Below, piece by piece: positions 5,455 to 8,149 of a stretch of 8,149 nt of DNA; positions within the stretch are counted from its first letter, which is position 1; every line of letters begins with the position of its first letter. Source of the stretch: Chromatiales bacterium (GTDB lineage: Bacteria; Pseudomonadota; Gammaproteobacteria; CAMYNG01); the NCBI GenBank assembly GCA_026990045.1, contig JALSIK010000412.1:1-8149 (forward strand). Direction: 5' to 3'. A program made the translations under genes and the position numbers. The notes below the pieces were generated by a model, which saw nothing but the letters and a program-made list of their open reading frames with translations, made no database searches and was not told the origin of the DNA.

Positions 5455-5673
5455 ATGAAACTCATCTCGTGGCTGCGCCGGGCGGCGCCGGCACCACGCC
5501 CGCGCCTGCCGGAGCTGGGCCGCTGGGCGGTGACCACCGACCGGCGCCGGACCGACCGGCGCCGGGAACGGCGCCCGGTGCTCCTGGACACCCGCTGCGG
5601 CGAGCGCCGCCGCGGCCGCGGCCGCCGCTGGACCGACCGGCGCGGGGGCGAGGGGGTGGATCTCTACGTGTGA
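5455..5673 (+). CDS. Small arginine-rich hypothetical protein, 72 aa
   Basis: ATG at 5455 preceded by a purine-rich stretch with AGGAG at 5441-5445. The protein opens MKLISWLRRAAP and then carries repeated D/E-R-R units (TDRRRTDRRRERRP, GERRRGRGRR, TDRRGGE) flanking a conserved-looking centre VLLDTRCG, ending GVDLYV. It is strongly basic with one Cys and has no membrane segment. I do not recognise a characterised family; the pattern recalls short RR-repeat proteins of unknown function in other Gammaproteobacteria. Nucleic-acid or acidic-membrane binding can only be guessed from the charge. It reads into the convergent repeat copy 2, which probably terminates it. Confidence 0.65.
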   Translation: MKLISWLRRAAPAPRPRLPELGRWAVTTDRRRTDRRRERRPVLLDTRCGERRRGRGRRWTDRRGGEGVDLYV

Positions 5674-5693
5674 AAGGATGGCCGCCACGGCCG

Positions 5694-5798
5694 CGAATCA
5701 AGCGTGTCAACGCTTGATTCGGCGTAGCCGAACCCGGACCTGCGCCGGGTTCGGCGCGTTGAAAAAGGCCAGGACGGCCTTTTTCAACATCCTGCTAG
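5694..5798 (-). repeat. Dispersed hairpin repeat, copy 2 (inverted)
   Basis: Read on the minus strand, this begins at the TAG stop of the two-TM gene (lead-in CTAGCAGGATG) and carries three perfect hairpins. Module A (5758-5788) is a 13-bp stem. An extra hairpin (5727-5755) pairs GCCGAACCCGG with CCGGGTTCGGC. Module B (5694-5721) pairs CGAATCAAGCGT with ACGCTTGATTCG around a GTCA loop. Copy 1 at 2105-2176 has A and B directly joined, without the middle hairpin. The repeat fills almost the whole gap between two convergent genes. Confidence 0.85.
5758..5788. terminator. Bidirectional terminator-like hairpin (module A)
   Basis: GTTGAAAAAGGCC and GGCCTTTTTCAAC form a perfect 13-bp stem with a 5-base loop. 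The A5/T5 arms give a U-rich 3' side whichever strand is transcribed, the usual form of a bidirectional intrinsic terminator between convergent genes. The GC part is short (GGCC), so efficiency may be moderate. Confidence 0.65.
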
Positions 5799-6064
5799 TC
5801 CTTCCCGTCGTCGCGGCGGGTCTCCCGGTCGTCACCGTACAGGCGCGCCAGCAGGGCGCGCACTCCTTCCACTCCGCCGCCGCGGGCGCGGTGCCAGCGC
5901 CAGGCCCCGTAGAGCAGCGCCAGGGCGGTGACCTCCGCCGCCACCAGCAGGGGGAAGGTGAGCCGCGCGTTGATGTCCAGCGGCGTGGCCCCCTCGTAGA
6001 ACCACCAGAATCCCCAGGCCGCGGCCGGCAGCCCCAGGGCCAGGGTGTCCAGCAGGCGGATCAC
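5795..6064 (-). CDS. Small two-TM membrane protein
   Basis: An 89-residue protein. GTG start at 6064 overlaps the TGA of the upstream gene by 4 bases (GTGA), a typical translational-coupling arrangement. Two hydrophobic helices: about 5-23 (aromatic-rich, AAAWGFWWFYEG) and 36-56 (TFPLLVAAEVTALALLYGAW). A short basic/acidic cytoplasmic tail ends RETRRDDGKD. No family is recognised. Tight coupling suggests a role connected with the SAM-dependent enzyme, perhaps as a membrane partner, but that is inference. Repeat copy 2 starts at its stop codon. Confidence 0.72.
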   Translation of the reverse strand: MIRLLDTLALGLPAAAWGFWWFYEGATPLDINARLTFPLLVAAEVTALALLYGAWRWHRARGGGVEGVRALLARLYGDDRETRRDDGKD

Positions 6065-6825
6065 GATGCGGCCTCCTCCGGTGGAACGGCAAAGCCGCGC
6101 AGGCGGTAGCGCAGCCGCGTGGTGCGACGGCGCGGGTCCAGCTCCGGCACGGCCTCCAGGTGGCGCCGCAGCACCTCCGCCGGCAGCGGCCGCGGCAGAA
6201 ACACCGCCACCACGTTTTCGTGCAGGGGCGTGGTGAGGGTCCAGCCGGCGGGGAAGCGCCGGCGCAGGCGGGCGTCGGCGTGCCAGCCGCAGGCCCGGAA
6301 CTCGCGGCGCGAGATGAAGTTGACCGCCAGCACTCCGTGGGGCGCCAGGCGGCGGGCCAGCCGGTGCAGCCAGCCGGCATCGGCGGTCACGGCCCGGCGG
6401 GGCTCACCACCCTCGTGGCTGAAGAGGTCGTCGACGACGAGATCGAAGGGCGGCCCGTCGTAACCGTCCAGCCACCGGCCGGCCTCGGCCTGCTCCAGCC
6501 GGACCTCGGGGCCCACGCCGAAGTGGCGCCGGGCCACGTCCAGGTGCACCGGGTCCAGTTCCACCCCGGTCACCTCCAGGTCCAGGAACCGCCGCAGCTG
6601 GCGCACCACGGCGCCGCCCCCTACGCCCAGCACCAGGGCCCGGCGCATGGAGGCCGGATCGGCGAAGGCGGCCAGGGTGAGCAGGTCCCACACGCCGCCG
6701 GTGACCGGCGCCGCCGGGTTGTACTGGCTGTGGAACACGCCGTTGGTGTAGAGCCGGCGCGTGCGCCCGGCGCTGCGCACCTCGTAGCGATGGTCCCCCA
6801 CGCGCCGCTGCCAGATGACCGCCAT
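6061..6825 (-). CDS. Spermidine-synthase-like SAM-dependent transferase
   Basis: A 254-residue Rossmann-fold protein of the spermidine synthase/methyltransferase superfamily. Order: N-terminal β region with a Tyr-Asn-Gly-Val-Phe-His-Ser-Gln-Tyr segment (27-35), motif I VLGVGGGAVVRQL (65-77), motif II VTGVELDP (85-92) whose Glu89 should hold the nucleoside ribose, and FDLVVDDLFS (127-136) at the motif III position. Spermidine synthases have an Asp-rich polyamine-binding loop (typically DSTDP); here VVDDLFSHEGG replaces it, so a polyamine product is doubtful. I call it a superfamily member of unknown substrate. Start ATG 6825 has GGGGAGG just upstream; ATG 6852 (nine residues longer) is possible but coincides with a -10-like TACAAT. 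Divergent from mqo and coupled to the two-TM gene. Confidence 0.86.
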   Translation of the reverse strand: MAVIWQRRVGDHRYEVRSAGRTRRLYTNGVFHSQYNPAAPVTGGVWDLLTLAAFADPASMRRALVLGVGGGAVVRQLRRFLDLEVTGVELDPVHLDVARRHFGVGPEVRLEQAEAGRWLDGYDGPPFDLVVDDLFSHEGGEPRRAVTADAGWLHRLARRLAPHGVLAVNFISRREFRACGWHADARLRRRFPAGWTLTTPLHENVVAVFLPRPLPAEVLRRHLEAVPELDPRRRTTRLRYRLRGFAVPPEEAAS

Positions 6826-6850
6826 CACCTCCCCCGTACCGCGAGGCGCC

Positions 6851-6856
6851 ATTGTA
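6851..6856 (-). promoter_or_regulatory. Possible -10 box for the SAM-dependent enzyme gene
   Basis: On the minus strand TACAAT matches TATAAT in five of six positions. A start of transcription near 6844 would leave a short leader containing the GGGGAGG site and support the ATG at 6825. The -35 (TGGCCG, 17 bases upstream) is poor. Confidence 0.35.
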
Positions 6857-6865
6857 ACGCCGCCC

Positions 6866-6893
6866 TTGCACCGCGGCCACGGCCGGGTATGCT
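6866..6893 (+). promoter_or_regulatory. Possible sigma70 promoter of mqo
   Basis: TTGCAC (6866-6871) and TATGCT (6888-6893) are separated by 16 bases and lie about 60 bases before the mqo start. Matches to consensus are three and four of six. It stands back to back with the opposing -10 at 6851-6856, so the two genes would share a compact divergent control region. Confidence 0.35.
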
Positions 6894-6951
6894 GGGCGCG
6901 CGTCCCCGTGGCGGACCGCCACCAGCCCGACCCCGAGGAGGAACAGGCCCC

Positions 6952-8149
6952 ATGACCCGCACCCGGCACCACGACGCCGTCATCGTCGGCGGCGGCATCT
7001 CCGGCACCGCGCTGCTGTTCCTCCTCGCCCGCTACACCGACCTGGAGCGCATCGCCCTGGTGGAGAAACACGCCACCCTGGCCAGCGTCAACTCCCACGG
7101 CCGCAACAACAGCCAGACCCTGCACATGGGGGACATCGAGACCAACTACACCCTGGACAAGGCGCGCAAGGTGCAGGCCGCGGCGCGCCTGGTGACGCGC
7201 TACGTGCACCGCTTCGCGCCGGACGACGCCATTCTCCACCGCTATCCCAAGATGGTGCTGGCGGTGGGCGAGGCCCAGTGCGCCCGGCTGGCGGCCCGGT
7301 TCGAGGAGTTCTCCCCCGCCTTCCCCCGCCTGGAGAAGCTGGAGGCCACCGACATCGCCCGCATCGAGCCGGCGGTGATGGAGGGCAGGCGCGAGCCGGT
7401 GCTGGCGCTGGGCATGGAGGCGGACGAGTGCGCGGCCGACTTCCAGCGCCTGGCCGCATCCTTCGCCCGCCAGGCGCAGGAGAGCGGCGGCCGGCACGTG
7501 ACCCTGCACCTGGACACCCGGGTGCGCGCCATCCGCGAGGACGGCGGCGGCTTCCGGCTCGACACCAGCGCCGGGCCGCTGGCGGCCCGCAGCGTGGTGG
7601 TGAGCGCCGGCGGCCACAGCCTGCTGTTCGCCCAGCGCATGGGCCACGGCCAGGACTATGCCTGCCTGCCCGTCGCCGGCAGCTTCTACTTCGCGCCGCA
7701 GGTGCTGCGGGGCAAGGTGTACACGGTGCAGAACGAGAAGCTGCCGTTCGCCGCCATCCACGGCGACCCCGACCTCCTGGTGCCGGGCAAGACCCGTTTC
7801 GGGCCCACCGCCCTGGTCCTGCCGGTGCTGGAGCGCTACAACCCGGCCACCGCGGCGGACTTCCTGCGCGTGTTCCGCCTGGACCGCGACGTCCTGGCCA
7901 CCCTCGGCGGCCTGCTGCGGGAACCGGAGATCCGGGCCTACCTCCTGCGCAACTTTCTCTACGAGGTGCCAGGCATCCGCCGGCCGCTGTTCGCCCGGGA
8001 GGTGCGGCGCATCGTACCCGGCATCCGCGCCCGCGACCTGCGCTTCGCCCGCCGGGTGGGCGGCATCCGGCCGGTGATGATCGACAAGCGCCGCCGGCGG
8101 CTGCACCTGGGCGAGGCCAAGGTGGCGCCCGGCAACGGCATCATCTTCA
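6952..8149 (+). CDS. mqo: Malate:quinone oxidoreductase, Helicobacter/Campylobacter type (3' end missing)
   Basis: ATG at 6952 with AGGAGGA nine bases upstream; the frame is open to the window end (399 codons). Mqo oxidises malate to oxaloacetate and passes electrons through FAD to quinone at the inner membrane, replacing or supplementing malate dehydrogenase. The N-terminal FAD fold shows DAVIVGGGISGTALL (8-22) and Glu38 at the end of β2 (IALVEK). Then come SVNSHGRNNSQT (45-56) and HMGDIETNY. The substrate/FAD region shows NEKLPFAAIHGDPD (261-274) and GKTRFGPTALVLP (279-291). These signatures match, from memory, the epsilonproteobacterial HP0086-type Mqo better than the classical E. coli type. 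With a family length near 450 residues, about 50 are missing. L-2-hydroxyglutarate dehydrogenase is a related but less likely alternative. Confidence 0.88.
   Translation, partial: MTRTRHHDAVIVGGGISGTALLFLLARYTDLERIALVEKHATLASVNSHGRNNSQTLHMGDIETNYTLDKARKVQAAARLVTRYVHRFAPDDAILHRYPKMVLAVGEAQCARLAARFEEFSPAFPRLEKLEATDIARIEPAVMEGRREPVLALGMEADECAADFQRLAASFARQAQESGGRHVTLHLDTRVRAIREDGGGFRLDTSAGPLAARSVVVSAGGHSLLFAQRMGHGQDYACLPVAGSFYFAPQVLRGKVYTVQNEKLPFAAIHGDPDLLVPGKTRFGPTALVLPVLERYNPATAADFLRVFRLDRDVLATLGGLLREPEIRAYLLRNFLYEVPGIRRPLFAREVRRIVPGIRARDLRFARRVGGIRPVMIDKRRRRLHLGEAKVAPGNGIIF

Noticed and set aside
6061..6825. Assignment as spermidine synthase (speE)
   Set aside because: The SAM motifs fit the superfamily, but the expected polyamine-binding acidic loop is not seen, so the specific name is not supported.
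6826..8106. Long minus-strand open frame extending the SAM-dependent enzyme by over 400 residues
   Set aside because: It is the antisense of mqo; the translation is His/Ala/Gly/Arg low-complexity sequence with no domain, and a good start with ribosome site exists at 6825.

Overview
The window looks like chromosome of a GC-rich gammaproteobacterium. Evidence: very GC-rich third codon positions in most genes, a YheU/UPF0270 protein (a family typical of Gammaproteobacteria), a Pal-type outer-membrane lipoprotein, and frequent GTG/TTG starts. A Chromatiales/Ectothiorhodospiraceae-like sulfur or halophilic lineage is a guess from style only.

Layout. (1) 1-1296 (+): C-terminal part of a type I restriction subunit HsdR, visibly lower in GC than everything downstream, so probably the edge of an acquired restriction-modification island. 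(2) 1549-2088 (+): Pal/OmpA-like lipoprotein, followed by a chain of hairpins (dispersed repeat copy 1) and a strong intrinsic terminator. (3) 3599-2319 (-): three-gene cluster of a bacterial cereblon-type CULT-domain protein, an HExxH zincin-like protein and YheU. (4) 3600-4227: about 630 bases without a convincing gene, holding a palindrome/inverted repeat, a MITE-like 128-bp element with imperfect terminal inverted repeats, and a possible five-codon leader. (5) 4228-5673 (+): three uncharacterised genes (59-aa acidic protein; 270-aa membrane protein with coiled-coil and Pro/Ala-rich linker; 72-aa Arg-rich protein). (6) 5694-5798: repeat copy 2, inverted relative to copy 1, filling the gap between convergent genes. 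(7) 6825-5795 (-): spermidine-synthase-like SAM-dependent enzyme, coupled by a 4-bp overlap to a two-TM protein. (8) 6952-8149 (+): divergent malate:quinone oxidoreductase of the Helicobacter/Campylobacter type, cut off by the window end.

The most noteworthy item is the small CULT protein. It keeps all four zinc cysteines and the complete His plus tri-Trp/Phe pocket that binds thalidomide-type ligands in human cereblon. It sits head of a cluster with a putative zinc metallopeptidase. The second is the modular hairpin repeat: both copies lie directly after a stop codon, in the same orientation relative to the upstream gene, and share two hairpin modules but differ in a third. The neighbouring genes otherwise look like ordinary housekeeping or hypothetical genes, and no single pathway joins the whole window.
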